DNA of 64,000 bases from Malaya genurostris (GCF_030247185.1 NC_080571.1:352714254-352778253), one strand, 5' to 3'. Positions 15,701 to 27,010 are shown, counted from the stretch's first letter. Program-made: numbers and translations. Notes: generated by a model not told the origin, from the letters alone.

Positions 15701-16898
15701 TATTGCCAAAGAGTCAAATGACGACATTTTCTTAAAACAGATTATGACTTTTATGCGTGATGGTTGGCCGAAAAAGTTAGACAAACGCTTTTTAGACGTT
15801 TATGCCAATCAGAATGATTTGGAGATAATTGACGGATGCGTATTGTATCAAAATAGAGTGGTGATTCCACATAAAATGAAAAGCGGGATACTTAAACTTT
15901 TACATGCCAATCACGCCGGAATGGTTAAAATGAAACAGTTGGCAAGAAAACAAGTTTACTGGTTTGGGATAAACAAAGATATTGAAAATTATGTTACAAC
16001 ATGCGAAGTTTGTAGTAGCATGATAGTAGTGCCAAGGACAAAGGTTTTGTCTCATTGGACACCTACTACAAGACCTTTTAGTCGAATTCATATCGATTTT
16101 TTTCATTTTTCTCACCACACTTTTCTATTGATTGTTGATTCATTCTCAAAGTGGCTGGAGGTAGAATGGATGAAAAAAGGCACGGATTGTGCGAAAGTGG
16201 TGAAGAAATTGGTAGCGTATTTTGCGAGATTTGGATTACCAGATGTTTTAGTATCTGACGGCGGTCCTCCATTCAATTCTTATTCATTTACAAACTTTTT
16301 AGAAAGGCAAGGAATTAAGGTGTTGAAAAGTCCACCATATAACCCTTCAAGTAACGGCCAGGCCGAGAGACTTGTTAGAACAACAAAAGAAGTTTTAAAA
16401 AAGTTTTTATTAGAGCCGGAATTGGCAAATGTTGATTTGGAGGATCAGATTAATTTATTTTTGATGAACTATAGAAATAATAATATGACAAGTGATGGGC
16501 GATTTCCCACAGAATATATATTCAATTATAAACCAAAAACTATGCTTGATTTATTAAATCCTAAAAATAACTATAAAAAACATATTTCAATACAAAAAAC
16601 CCTAGATGATGATAATATGGAAATTATTCCAAAACAAAACAAAAAAAATTTGAGTCGAAAGGATGACTTAAGTGATCTGATGGAGGGTGATACCGTTTGG
16701 TATAAAAACCACGATCATCACTTACCAAATAGATGGGTAAAGACAACATTTTTAAAACAATTTTCATTAAATACATTCCAGATCCAGTATGGAAACGCGT
16801 TAATAATGGCGCACAGGGATCAAATCCGGCGCAAAACTAATCAATTTTGGGAAATAAGGCCAAATGTAATGTTGGCACCAGACGCGCGAGACATATAA
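12777..16898 (+). CDS. Gypsy gag-pol polyprotein
   Basis: A single frame encodes capsid and all replication enzymes. An ATG seven codons upstream (12756) is in frame; I prefer 12777 (MSLVSTIEPYRK), where the gag-like sequence begins. Numbered from 12756: zinc knuckle CDYCGIKGHLKRKC near residue 290; protease motif VDCGSTVTVMG near 391, with DCG in place of the usual DTG/DSG; reverse transcriptase with YLDDVLIAG near 685; RNase H VTDASGYGLGG near 831; integrase zinc motif (HANHAG, TCEVC) near 1048-1090 and a D,D35E triad in HIDFF, VSDGGPPF and NGQAERLV near 1113, 1167 and 1203. The length of about 1,370 residues is normal for a fused Gypsy gag-pol. The frame ends in TAA at 16896-16898, followed by an in-frame C-terminal tail. 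Confidence 0.95.
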   Translation: MSLVSTIEPYRKGTSFGDWADRLAFTFEANEVADAKQKSHFMNLCGPFVYAQLKMIYTKDALMAATYGDIINKLKQKLDKTEPDLVQRFRFSHRVQQPDESAEDFVQAVKLQAEFCGFGEFKKLAIQDRVLAGLRDENLKQLLLNEEKLTLESMDRFITTWCMAKDNARTLKVNSFFPDYGTVSNHSPYGPPENINFIKRPVHERLGDKGYKYHQDWKTQHINKPSTSKQYTNTKQTYRYNNRNDYNNRNTNNRYNNHYNNRHNQYNNDHLDKKFKRNYTEMICDYCGIKGHLKRKCFKLKNMKREAVKFIDTTKPGSKAEKELTSLMSKMTSTDNKMDTDSEDEYNEWNPGELQCMHVKSSNKISKPCLIDVSIENISIEMEVDCGSTVTVMGFNQYKKLFVKGLDKCDKTLLVVNGSKLKIKGEANVSVKMNGCEHDLIILILDTEYHFIPLFGRNWLDIFFPQWRKTFSNRIIMNEQINSMITPNGDNFWKEIKIRYSEVFKKDFSTPIKGFEADLIMKREIPIFKKAYDVPFRLREKVLIYLDKLEKENVITPVKTSEWASPVIVVIKKDDQIRLVIDCKVSVNKVLIPNTYPLPSANDLFAKLANCKVFCSLDLQGAYTQLALTERSKKFMVINTIKGLFTYNRLPQGASSSASIFQQVMDQILNGITGVYCYLDDVLIAGENLNDCRNKLYLVLDRLAKANIKVNLEKCKFFDSQLNYLGHIISEKGLLPSPEKISTIQRAKVPKNENELKSFLGLINYYNKFVSHMSSKLFYLYNLLRKDVKFVWDKNCEKAFQDSKQSLISANILEFYDPRKEIVVVTDASGYGLGGVIAHVIDGREKPICFTSFTLNDAQKRYPILHLEALALVCTIKKFHKYLYGQKFIAYTDHKPLIGIFGKEGKNSIFVTRLQRYILELSIYDFEIQYRPSAKIGNADFCSRFPLEQSVPVDLDQNFIRSINFSNDFPIDFVIIAKESNDDIFLKQIMTFMRDGWPKKLDKRFLDVYANQNDLEIIDGCVLYQNRVVIPHKMKSGILKLLHANHAGMVKMKQLARKQVYWFGINKDIENYVTTCEVCSSMIVVPRTKVLSHWTPTTRPFSRIHIDFFHFSHHTFLLIVDSFSKWLEVEWMKKGTDCAKVVKKLVAYFARFGLPDVLVSDGGPPFNSYSFTNFLERQGIKVLKSPPYNPSSNGQAERLVRTTKEVLKKFLLEPELANVDLEDQINLFLMNYRNNNMTSDGRFPTEYIFNYKPKTMLDLLNPKNNYKKHISIQKTLDDDNMEIIPKQNKKNLSRKDDLSDLMEGDTVWYKNHDHHLPNRWVKTTFLKQFSLNTFQIQYGNALIMAHRDQIRRKTNQFWEIRPNVMLAPDARDI

Positions 16899-17102
16899 GA
16901 GGATGTTTTGGAGGAACAAGAAGTTTTGGTGGGAGCTGGAAGCGGCTCGGAGGAGGAGTTGCTCAGGGGATTCCCAGAGCAAAATCCGGCGAAGGTTGGA
17001 AGAAAAAGGAAGGCTTCAACGGCGAACTTGCCGGGAGGCTGTCTTAGACGTTCGAAACGTCCTCGGAAAAAGAAAGATGATCCAGTTTATTCATACAATT
17101 GA
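16899..17102 (+). pseudogene. In-frame C-terminal tail of pol behind a stop codon
   Basis: The frame continues for 67 codons after TAA in the same phase: EDVLEEQEVLVGAGSG, then a basic end CLRRSKRPRKKKDDPVYSYN. Basic Arg/Ser-Arg tails ending in a tyrosine-rich motif are usual at the C-terminus of such pol proteins. I therefore infer that the stop is a nonsense change in this copy, or a read-through site; an ATG at 16908 would allow separate initiation but I have no evidence for that. Confidence 0.65.
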
Positions 17103-17279
17103 TTATATTTAAAAAAAATTGAATTTAACACAATTATTTAATAATTGAATAATAATTTGAATTCAGGATATAACAGTCCAATCTGAAAAGAAAAATATTA
17201 GAATTAAAATATCTTTCGAAGTAACGATAAAATGAATTAAAATGTAAATATGTATATATAGATTAGTAATATAACTTCT

Positions 17280-17293
17280 AAAAAGGGAAGAAC
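17280..17293 (+). promoter_or_regulatory. Polypurine tract
   Basis: aaaaagggaagaac lies immediately before the 3' LTR, the expected site for plus-strand priming. Confidence 0.75.
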
Positions 17294-17520
17294 TGATATG
17301 TACACACCAATACAATAATTATACATGGTCGATATGTTAAACTATCGACAGTGCTGCCAATCGCTGAAACTAGAGAATAATGTAAAGCAAATGAAAAAGA
17401 ATATACTTCTTTCTGGATATTCGTAGAGAACAGTTGAGTTTTCCTTTGTTCGTCCGAAAGCGTTTCCTGAAAAGAAAAGAAAATTAAATTAAAAGTATTA
17501 TATATATTTAAATATAAAAG
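17294..17520 (+). repeat. 3' LTR of Gypsy element
   Basis: 227 bp, matching the 5' LTR at every base I compared, followed by the target duplication atcg. A minus-strand open frame across it is spurious. Confidence 0.93.
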
Positions 17521-17524
17521 ATCG

Positions 17525-18240
17525 CAGACGAGCAACTCAACTTTGGTATGAAAGCTCCTTCAAAGTAGTTTTATATGTAAGTGGTTCCATCTGCACCTTT
17601 CTGCGCCTTTTTATGATAAGTTATTTTCATGTGGAAAAAAACATGAAACATGGTCTCTTTTATTAAACTGAGGGGCGTAGTTTGTTTGAAAAAGTTGTGT
17701 AGTTTTTTAAGATAAAAAACTTTGTATAACTTGAAAAACTCATAGAAATTAAAAATAAATAAAGGTTTTCTTCCAAAATTGGTTTTAAGAGACCCTTTAC
17801 AGAAAATATTTTATATCATGAACTCTACACAAGTTACGGGAATAGTACCTTTGGCAAATTTGCTTAAAATTACTTTCTGTATAACTTTCTCGAAGCTACT
17901 AATGCTCTTTGTTGACCCAGAGCAAAAATAATATTTTTATCTCATTTTATGAGGGGTATTTAAGATCTAGCATGAATTGAGTGGAAAATTTCAATTCTAT
18001 AAAAACAATTTTCTAGATTTTCTCTATTTTCTCGATAAATTTTCCTTATTATGTATATGCTATATTATAGCGATAGTGAAGCCAGATAACACAAAAGAGA
18101 ATTGTATAAATCAGTGCAGCCATTTTTGTTTGATGCCTGTACATACATTTTGCAATTTTGATTAGATTTTACAAGTACCCGGTAAAATACTGTAACTTGG
18201 TTGAAGCCAGGTATAAATAAACCAATAATAATAATAATTT
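17525..18240. other. Right flank of Gypsy element ending in a retroposon tail
   Basis: AT-rich non-coding sequence with phrases such as 'gataaaaaactttg'. It ends at 18195-18240 with ggttgaagccaggtataaat followed by ATA repeats, one of five copies of a tail motif. The Gypsy element therefore seems to have inserted into an older non-coding repeat. Confidence 0.5.
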
Positions 18241-18273
18241 CACAAGTTTGCTAAATATTCGGTTCTTTTTATT

Positions 18274-18900
18274 AGTCCCGTCCCTAGAAACACTAGTTTA
18301 TCTACTGCAAACGATAATGAAATCATTCAACAAATCAGGGAAAAGTTTCGCGAAACTCACGACAATAATGAGGAGTATCGTATTCTAGTCTCGTTCCCAA
18401 GAAGCTGGTCAATATAAATAACAATGAAAGAATTTGATGTTTCTCAACAAATGGAGACGAAACACAGGAGAACAATGGTATAATGATAACACCAGGAAGA
18501 AAATTGAACAAGGTGTCTTTAGCAGAGGAAACTTTAAAACACTACGAAGATTAGTAGGGCAACAGAGATATTTTGGCCCGCTTTAGGATTGATTTTATTT
18601 TGGCCCTCTTTGTAAAAAGATCCATCAAATAGTGTAATACCTTTGAAGAACCCTTTCGCAATAGTTAATTTAATGTGATTAGCTTCAAATTGATGCAACA
18701 TGGGTTACTTGATATCGATTAAATCCAGAAAGTTTGTTAGGTGGGCCAAAATATATAATGTGGTCAAAACACCTCTATTACCCTATTCCGCAATCTACAA
18801 GAGGCATTCGAAATTTTGAAAGATGAGTATCCCGAAATTAAGATAACCGCCCCAAGTATCGCATTCTGGATGGAACGGGTGTTATACATACTGTTTATGT
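18274..18900 (+). pseudogene. Relic of an uncharacterised, probably transposon-borne protein, N-terminal part
   Basis: Pieces in successive frames read IIQQIREKFRETHDNNEEYR, ILVSFPRSWSI, MKEFDVSQQM, IMITPGRKLNKVSLAEETLK, NLQEAFEILKDEYPEIKI and YRILDGTGVIHTVYV. The order and phrases (PRSWSI..MKEFDVS; GxxxTPxxKxxKxL; RPKYRILDGTGVIHTV-like) resemble a family of long unnamed proteins I remember from cnidarian and arthropod genomes. This copy has stops and frame changes, and a TA-flanked MITE interrupts it at 18557-18783. A later part of the same protein is at about 21420-21804. Function unknown. Confidence 0.5.
18557..18783. mobile_element. TA-flanked MITE, 227 bp
   Basis: Left end GGGCAACAGAGATATTTTGG and inverted right end GGGTAATAGAGGTGTTTTGA are terminal inverted repeats. 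TA occurs on both sides (18555-18556, 18784-18785). This fits a non-autonomous Tc1/mariner-type element. It splits the protein relic. Confidence 0.8.
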
Positions 18901-21008
18901 AGGGGAAAGGTTGGTAATAGTGCGCATCTCATTGTGAGCTTCTATTAATGCTTACCACTATTTACTTACAATAAATATTGAGATTTGACCCAATTAACTT
19001 TATTCGATTACATTTGAAATTCCCTATTAATTTTATGCCAATACGATAGACGTAAACATAAAATCTGTCATTAGAAAATAAGCTTTATATTTGTTTCTAA
19101 TAGAATTGCGTTTTTGTTTTGTTTCGTAACAGCTTTTCGACCCAAACGAAGTTATCATCGAGTATACCGAGTACTACGGAAAATTAATCGTGCGCATAAT
19201 TGTGTATCACTGCGCACTATTACCATACCTTGCGCACTTTTTTTTTATATCATTTATTTTACCCCGGCTTCAACCATTTTGGTCGTTCACCTATACAATT
19301 TGACCGTTTTGGCTTACAGAGTTTTGTGTTTTTGTCGTGAAAACGACTTACTTTACTATGAGGTGCCTTTTCAAAATTAGACATATGGAAGAATGGGCAG
19401 AACTTAATCGTGAATATCTCGACTTGTATTAAAGGCAGCAACATAATTCTTTCACTATTTCATCAAAAATATGATCAGGAATTTAGGATAATATTTTGAA
19501 CAGTGTGAGATAACCACAAACAATTCAAAAATTACGTTTTCTGAAAATTTTAAAACAACGTGGAAAACTCTTTACCCTTGCTTGGGTTTTTTCCGCAAGG
19601 ACGACGATTTTGAGGTAGTCAGGCAAATCGTGGTCGAAAATCGATCATTTCTTCTTGTGCGTTGGGTGGAAGCAGACGTCGGGGCAAGAAGACGTATTCA
19701 AACAGCGACATCGGAGAGCGCACCTTCTGCGTGGTTAAAAACCTCAAACGCTAAGGTCGTAGTTCTCATTTGCTTTCCGGTCGTCAAGACGAGAAGACGC
19801 ATTAAACCAGTTTCGCATCATTTGGCACTGCGAGCGTATGTGTCAGTTTGTACGCAAAGCTAGTTTCAATTCAAGCAAGAACGATTGCATCAGCTGCTGA
19901 TGGTTTGCATTGGAGAGAAAGAAAACAAGAAACGAAAAGTGGACAACATTATATATAATCAGCCGTTCTAATGGCACTAAATGTTATCTAAAGAACTATT
20001 AAGATTACTTATTTGCAAATCGAAGGTAGAAATCATCAGTTTAGTGAATTTCCAGAATAATTTGATTTGCTTCGTGCACTTTTCGCTGTGCGAAAATTGT
20101 TCAAGAAAAATGTTCCGAACTGTGCTAAATGTCGTAGAGAATTCCACAATTTGGTCCTTCTAAAAGGCAGCAATGAATCCTGTACTGCATATTGATAGCT
20201 TCTTTCAATGAAATATGCAAATCCGAAATGAGATAATCGACGTCAAAAATCGTTGAAAATTTTAGTAGTGAAAAGGGAGAAAGTTTCGCAATTCACACAA
20301 TCGATCAACTATCAATTCGAATTCGAAAGTGTAAAGTAATCGTGTCAGTTTTATTCGTATTCACGACATCCAGTTATGTCTCTGACATTACACACCCGTA
20401 CTTTTATTATGTTTGTTTGTTTTGTTTTCCTGTTCCGTTGTGGGGTTTGTTTGTTTTGTTTCCCTGTTCCGCGGGAGTTATCCCAAGAGGATCGAGCCGT
20501 CTTGCAGATGGCCCGCAGGTTTTCTTTCTTGGTGTTTTTGGTGGGTTCGCCATGGCTGGCGCGCACACCAGGGTCTATTGGCTTTCTTGTTTGCTCGTTG
20601 ACGGTCCGAGTGTCGGAGCTGGTCTGTTTTACTGGCCGCGGGAAACATCCCTGGGAAATCCGACGGATGGCCGCGGGTTGGATCCGTCAAGTTCATGATG
20701 GCTCCTAGTGTTGTTTCAAAAGTCTGCCTCAGGCAACATCGCCGGAGGGAGTTTTGTCGTTGAGCATGGAAAGAAATAGAAACGTGGGCAAAAAGCAAGT
20801 GAGTGTTGATTGCAATTGCGCACTATTATGAACAAAACACGATTATTTTATGGCTTTCATGCTCGTAGAAAACATAATAATTGTAATCGTTCATTTGAGG
20901 ATATTGTAGAACAAGGTTCTATGTTTCCGTAGACGTGTTTTATTTTAATAATATTTTATTTGTAATACTTTAAAAAGCTTAGGTGCGCACTAATCGCCCT
21001 CTCTTCTC
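18901..21008. mobile_element. Candidate 2.1-kb non-autonomous element
   Basis: Left end aggggaaaggttggtaatag..tgcgca and right end tgcgcactaatcgccctctc are roughly inverse. TATGT precedes the left end (18896-18900) and follows the right end (21009-21013), a possible 5-bp target duplication. The left 180 bp recur at 33815-33902 and a 'tgcgcactattaccatacct' segment (19210-19230) recurs at 38183-38205. Inside are a retroposon tail motif (19230-19270), an unrecognised 93-codon frame (19582-19863) and a GC-rich block at 20450-20700 with overlapping open frames. Boundaries are an inference. Confidence 0.45.
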
Positions 21009-21015
21009 TATGTGA

Positions 21016-21178
21016 ATGTTCGAGCCCCGACCTGGAAGGATTGATAGTGTTAGTAGGATCCATAGTACTAGCCATGCAATGATTCTGTATACTAAGAATC
21101 GGCTGCGGAGTCTGTTGAAACAGAAAGGCCAAATTCCACAAAAGGAATGTAATGCCAAGACTTTGCTTTACTCCCCTA
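21016..21178 (+). mobile_element. tRNA-type SINE, 5'-truncated
   Basis: Starts at the B-box gttcgagccccgacc and continues tagtactagccatgcaatga, gtctgttgaaacagaaa and gtaatgccaagactttgctt. The same body, with the tRNA-like head, is at 43705-43880. I recognise it as a widespread mosquito SINE. Confidence 0.8.
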
Positions 21179-21209
21179 TGTGTTAAATTAATTTTCAAAA
21201 CCCTTCGAG

Positions 21210-21411
21210 CAGTGGCGTATCTAGAGGGGGCGAAAGGGGCATTCGCCCCGGGCGCAACAATTTTAGGGGGCGGAAAAGTAATCCTAGACCTTTTTTTTTG
21301 ATCTCCCAAGTCTTTTTTCCGGAGATGGAGTTCAGCTTTGTTTTTTTTTTGCGTGAGTGAGCACACCAACGTTTTTAGCTCCGGGCGTCAAATTTCCTCG
21401 GTACGCCACTG
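21210..21411. mobile_element. hAT MITE, 202 bp
   Basis: Terminal repeats CAGTGGCGTA and TACGCCACTG; perfect 8-bp target duplication ccttcgag at 21202-21209 and 21412-21419. No coding capacity. Confidence 0.92.
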
Positions 21412-21419
21412 CCTTCGAG

Positions 21420-21804
21420 GCAGAAACTCGTTTCAAGTTGATGTGAAATCATATCGAGACTTGGTTTCCAAATTTCATAACAACAACCGCAATGTTGGTT
21501 AGAAATATATGCACATTGCCCTGGTACAGAAATTTTAAGTCTAAACTTGGTTACTATACTCACTGATAGTAATGTGAAACATTGCCATCAAAACACTGGA
21601 TTTGTGGAATTTGAAGCTCAAGAGTTTATAGACATGTATTTGGATAAGTCATCCAATCTATCATCACACAATTTTATAGCTGAATATCAAGGAAAGTATT
21701 TTAACAATGTTAAAACTACCTTGGAAGTAAACAAATGTATTATGATATGTGATTTTTCTGAAAACTTTTCGTTCAATTTGAACTGCTATGCACTGATGAG
21801 TTAA
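21420..21804 (+). pseudogene. Relic of the same uncharacterised protein, later part
   Basis: An open frame at 21547-21804 includes GFVEFEAQEFIDMYLDKSSN, HNFIAEYQGKYFNNVK and MICDFSENFSFNLN. The pattern HxFIAxxQxxYxxxxK followed by xxDFxENxSF is what I remember from the distal part of the family described for 18274-18900. A stop follows where the family usually continues. Its acidic DF-EN motif could be part of a nuclease-like core, but that is a guess. Confidence 0.45.
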
Positions 21805-21932
21805 AGACGAAACGTAAATATATTCTCATTTTCAATATAAATTAGAAACTTTTTTACATCAAGAAAATCGGTTTGATGGTTCAAAAGTTATGAAAAATGA
21901 ATTTTTTTAACCACCCTAAGACGGAAAAAGCC

Positions 21933-23563
<1,631 letters not shown>

Positions 23564-23926
23564 ATGTTAAAGTATCTTATTAAACTATGTATAATGGAAA
23601 ATGACGCTGAGCAAACATGCATAAAGTGGTTTTCAAGGTTCAAATTTGGGAATTTTTTATATAGACTACAAGAAAGTTCCGGACAACAGAAAAAGTGCAT
23701 GTGGAAAACAGAAAAAGTGCAACTGGACGCTATTTATTATAAGCTACTCAAATTAGGTGACACCATCACTGGTGCCATATACATATTACACTTACTGTGT
23801 TTGGACAGAGCATTGCATGAAAAGCGAACGCAATATGAAGATATTCATGGCATAGTATTTTTGCTTCATGACAAAGCAAGACTCCTTGTTTCGAAAGTTT
23901 TTGATTTCTTAAGGCAATTTACATAA
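23564..23926 (+). pseudogene. Mariner transposase relic with internal deletion
   Basis: ENDAEQTCIKWFSRFKFGNF resembles the N-terminal helix-turn-helix part of mariner transposases. It is joined directly to GDTITGAIYILHLLCLDRAL and EDIHGIVFLLHDKARLLVSK, matching the region of the second catalytic aspartate (consensus HDNARPHV, here HDKARLLV). The stretch with the first aspartate is shortened and the third catalytic region is absent. The frame is open for 120 codons but cannot encode an active enzyme. Confidence 0.8.
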
Positions 23927-24257
23927 GTTTTTCTTCGCCGTAGTATCTCTTTTACATAGAATTCTTATCCTAATATAATACTAATATAGTCACAACAATT
24001 TGAGTTTAATAAAACATATTCCTCTTATTTTTTAAATATCATATTAGATATTTCGTTATTTATTATTAAATCTACTTAAGAACATTATTTGAACAAAACG
24101 ATTAACTGCTATAAATTATAAAAAATACTGAAATTTGTTTGTTGATTTCGTAACCTATTTCGAGTTTGTCTTTATTAGCACATCATTTTCATTAAAATTT
24201 TGCTATTGGATGAACTAATGGGCGCAGTAGGATTCCGAACTAAGCCTCAAAAGGGTC

Positions 24258-25915
24258 AATTTTTAATTGAAACTTCAATTGTCGTTATGAAATGATAAAG
24301 AAAGGTCACGACAAGCAAGAATGTCTCGAACTGGGACATTGGATAGTCTACCTTGGGTACGCAAGGAATTTAATAGTTGAGATCTGACATCACGATCAGT
24401 GCGGTAAAATCTCATTTTCAATCGAATAATATAAGATGAAAATGAAATTTATGGAAACTGACCGTCAGCATATCCCTTCTAATTCATTTGACTTTTGCTG
24501 CCATTTTCAAGTGAAGCTCCCAGAATTCATCGTCAGTTGAATAATCGTACCTAGTCATTTGAAGTTTTGCTTGCTCAGTTTCAAGTGCCAAGTAGTCTAG
24601 CTGCTTCATTGTCTTCGCTCTTGGTAGTAAGCAGTTTCGAACGAATAGAATTATAAATGGAGTAAAGTGTTAAAAATGAAAACTTAAGGAGGAAACAATT
24701 AATTTATGTGTATTCTGTGATTGATATTTCAGCAATCTAATTAGTCTTTCATCTATTATCTCAAACCAATTCGAATGTTTACATGAACCTCATTTGAAGG
24801 CCGCTCTCACACTATTGAAAGAGATACTTTGTTACTTCAAGAGATCAACTGACGGTGGCTAAACTGAGCCTCGATTGAAGAGAAACGAGTGATGAACTGA
24901 ATGCTGCTCGTTCGGGCCGTCATCAAACATTGTGTGTGTCAGAGAGTGAAGTTTACGGCAGTGGAGAGATCGTCAATATGTTCCACATTCGGTTTCAATT
25001 GAATTGAATGAAGTTTTACTGCACTGATCACGATACTCCACGCATGTCCAAATTCCACGCATGTAAGCCTTCGCCACAAGCACAATGATTAGTTTCGGAA
25101 AGTCCAATTCGAAGGGGATGTGCATCTAACGTGTAGTGAGTGGACATGAGTCTGGACATCACACGAATGAAATCCCTACTCACATCCATTCCCTTGAACC
25201 ATGCCTTTGTCGATATTTTAGGAATAATTGAGTGCATCCACCGACCCAGATCATCTCTATCCCAAGAAGCTTGCCAGTTGGCAAGTGTTCTTCGGCGAGT
25301 CGCGCTATAGAATTCGTTGAAAGCAATAGGTCTCTCATAAATTTCACCCTCAATAGTACCACATTTGGCTAAAATATCGGCTCTTGCATTGCCTGGAATG
25401 GAGCAATGAGCCGGGACCCAAACTATTGTGATTCGATAATTATTATTCAATATGTCGTTCAGACACTGTTTCATTTTGCTCAAGAAAAACGGTTCATTTT
25501 TGCCAGCAGCGTTTGAGCGAATGGCTTCAATTGCACTCAGGCTATCTGTGATGAGAAAATAATGGTTTGGAGATAATGTGACGATAACATTCAAACTATA
25601 ATGAACTGCTGCTAACTCTGCTATATAAACAGATGCAGGTTCTTGAAGCTTGAATGAGGCCGAAACATTATTGTTGAATATACCAAACCCAGTAGCCTCT
25701 TCAATTCGTGATCCGTCCGTGTAAAACATTTTCTCAGAGTCAATATGCCTGAACTTGACGAATTTAAAAAAAAAACATTTTCTCAGAGTCAATATGCCTG
25801 AACTTACTTGAAAATATTTTTGGGATTTCCATCGAGCGTAGGTGTTCCGGGATTCCACGCACTTCGCGCTGCATGGATGTGTCGAAAAATAAAGTTGAGT
25901 CAGGGATGTTTCGAA
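24258..25915 (-). mobile_element. I-clade LINE fragment, ORF2 3' part
   Basis: The minus strand encodes the end of a LINE ORF2 like that at 49957-53649: IPDSTLFFDTSMQREVRGIP, a complete RNase H domain (FYTDGSRIEEATGFG, IAELAAVHYSLN, ITDSLSAIEAI, VPAHCSIPGNARAD) and the cysteine motif CACGEG. It is truncated 5' of RNase H, has a small local duplication near 25740-25800 and is split by a MITE at 24397-25026. Beyond the MITE, 24258-24396 continues with the ORF end (AREHSC-type region, inverse of aggtcacgacaagcaagaat). Confidence 0.9.
24397..25026. mobile_element. hAT-like MITE nested in LINE fragment, 630 bp
   Basis: Ends CAGTGCGGTAAAAT and, inverted, CAGTGCAGTAAAACTTCATT. Perfect 8-bp target duplication atcacgat at 24389-24396 and 25027-25034. 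The duplicated sequence is in the LINE just where the intact LINE at about 53500 reads on without interruption. It is the inverted, longer relative of 5905-6389. Confidence 0.93.
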
Positions 25916-26084
25916 AGTTGTAAATACTTTTTTTTGTTATCGCTGCAATAAAAAGTTCTACCCAGCCGTTATTTTTTATCAGACATTGTTCCATACGGTT
26001 GCCATTTGCTCCTATCCATGGCGCATAACTTGTCAGGTCAGTTTTAAAAACTACGACACCACCAAAAATTGGATCGATTCATTC

Positions 26085-26180
26085 GTCGAATTCTGAGGAA
26101 AAGGAATTTTTCAAACGTGGTATCCGAGTCTTACCAGAAGATGACAGAAAGTGGTACATAACGATGGACTATACTTTAAA
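26085..26180 (+). pseudogene. Transposase C-terminal relic
   Basis: Reads EEKEFFKRGIRVLPEDDRKW; a one-base shift restores the usual xxFFxxGIxxLPERWxKxxxNDGxYF end of mariner-type transposases. Too short to assign to a family. Confidence 0.55.
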
Positions 26181-26559
26181 AAAAAAACGGTACTGCAATG
26201 ATACTCTCACTAAAAATCATGAAATAGATTTTTATAAAGACATTTATACAGGTGTTTTATGTTTGTATGTTATAAATATTCTGATTTTATATATAATATC
26301 TATCTGTACACTATGAATCGACTAATCAATGGTCAAATGCACAGTGGTCCGAAATGGGGAATTAGCGACAGATTATTATTTTTTGTAGTTGGTGTCTTCA
26401 CAAAAGTTGTTTGTATTCAACTTGTTCACATTTTGATGTAAAAGATCATTAGGGTGATCAATGTTGCGATTAAAATCTGAATTCTAACTTTCTTCATTGA
26501 ATTTAGAAACTATTGCACTCCACAGCAAAGTCGAAGGAAATTTTATTTTAAGCTAATTT

Positions 26560-27010
26560 CTAGGAAAAACACAGGCATACGAGTGGTATAAACGCTTCAG
26601 AGGTGGTCGTACAAACTTGGATCATGATGAGATCCCTGGCCGCCCAACAACATCTGTTACTGAAGAAAACATTGAATCGGTGAAGCAAATTGTGTTGCAA
26701 AATCGTTCTGTACCGATTAGAGAGATTGCTGTGTTGTTGGGCATCTCTTATGGATCAGCCGAACACATTTTAACTGATGTTTTGGGTTTGAAACGCGTCG
26801 CTTCTCGGCTGGTGCCAAAAAAGCAGAATTTCATTCAAAATACGCCGGCTCACACAGCCTTGGTTGTGTCACAGTTTTTGGCCAAAAACTTAACCAATAT
26901 CATCAATCAAGCACCGTACTCTTCAGATATGGCCCCGTGTGACTTTTTCCTCTTCCCCAGACTCAAATTGCCATTGCGTGGAATAGAGAATTTCAAGGCA
27001 AAACAAAAAA
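26560..27010 (+). pseudogene. Mariner transposase relic, internally deleted
   Basis: YEWYKRFRGGRTNLDHDEIP, GRPTTSVTEENIESVKQIV and ILTDVLGLKRVASRLVPKK match the helix-turn-helix region of mariner transposases. The frame then jumps to NTPAHTALVVSQFL (second aspartate region, with its aspartate lost) and APYSSDMAPCDFFLFPRLK (third catalytic region). The first catalytic block is deleted. The open frame runs on to 27258 into unrelated sequence. Confidence 0.88.

Larger units (their letters stand above)
11765..17520 (+). mobile_element. Complete Gypsy-type LTR retrotransposon, 5.76 kb
   Basis: Two 227-bp LTRs appear identical base for base and frame a single long gag-pol frame. Flanking atcg at 11761-11764 and 17521-17524 is a 4-bp target duplication. 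Domain order is gag, zinc knuckle, protease, reverse transcriptase, RNase H, integrase, which is the Gypsy (Metaviridae) order. No env frame is present. Identical LTRs and an intact long frame suggest a recent insertion, with the reservation that a stop codon separates the last 67 codons (see separate entry). Confidence 0.96.

Noticed and set aside
13233..16272. Several minus-strand frames within the Gypsy element
   Set aside because: Shadows of the gag-pol frame.
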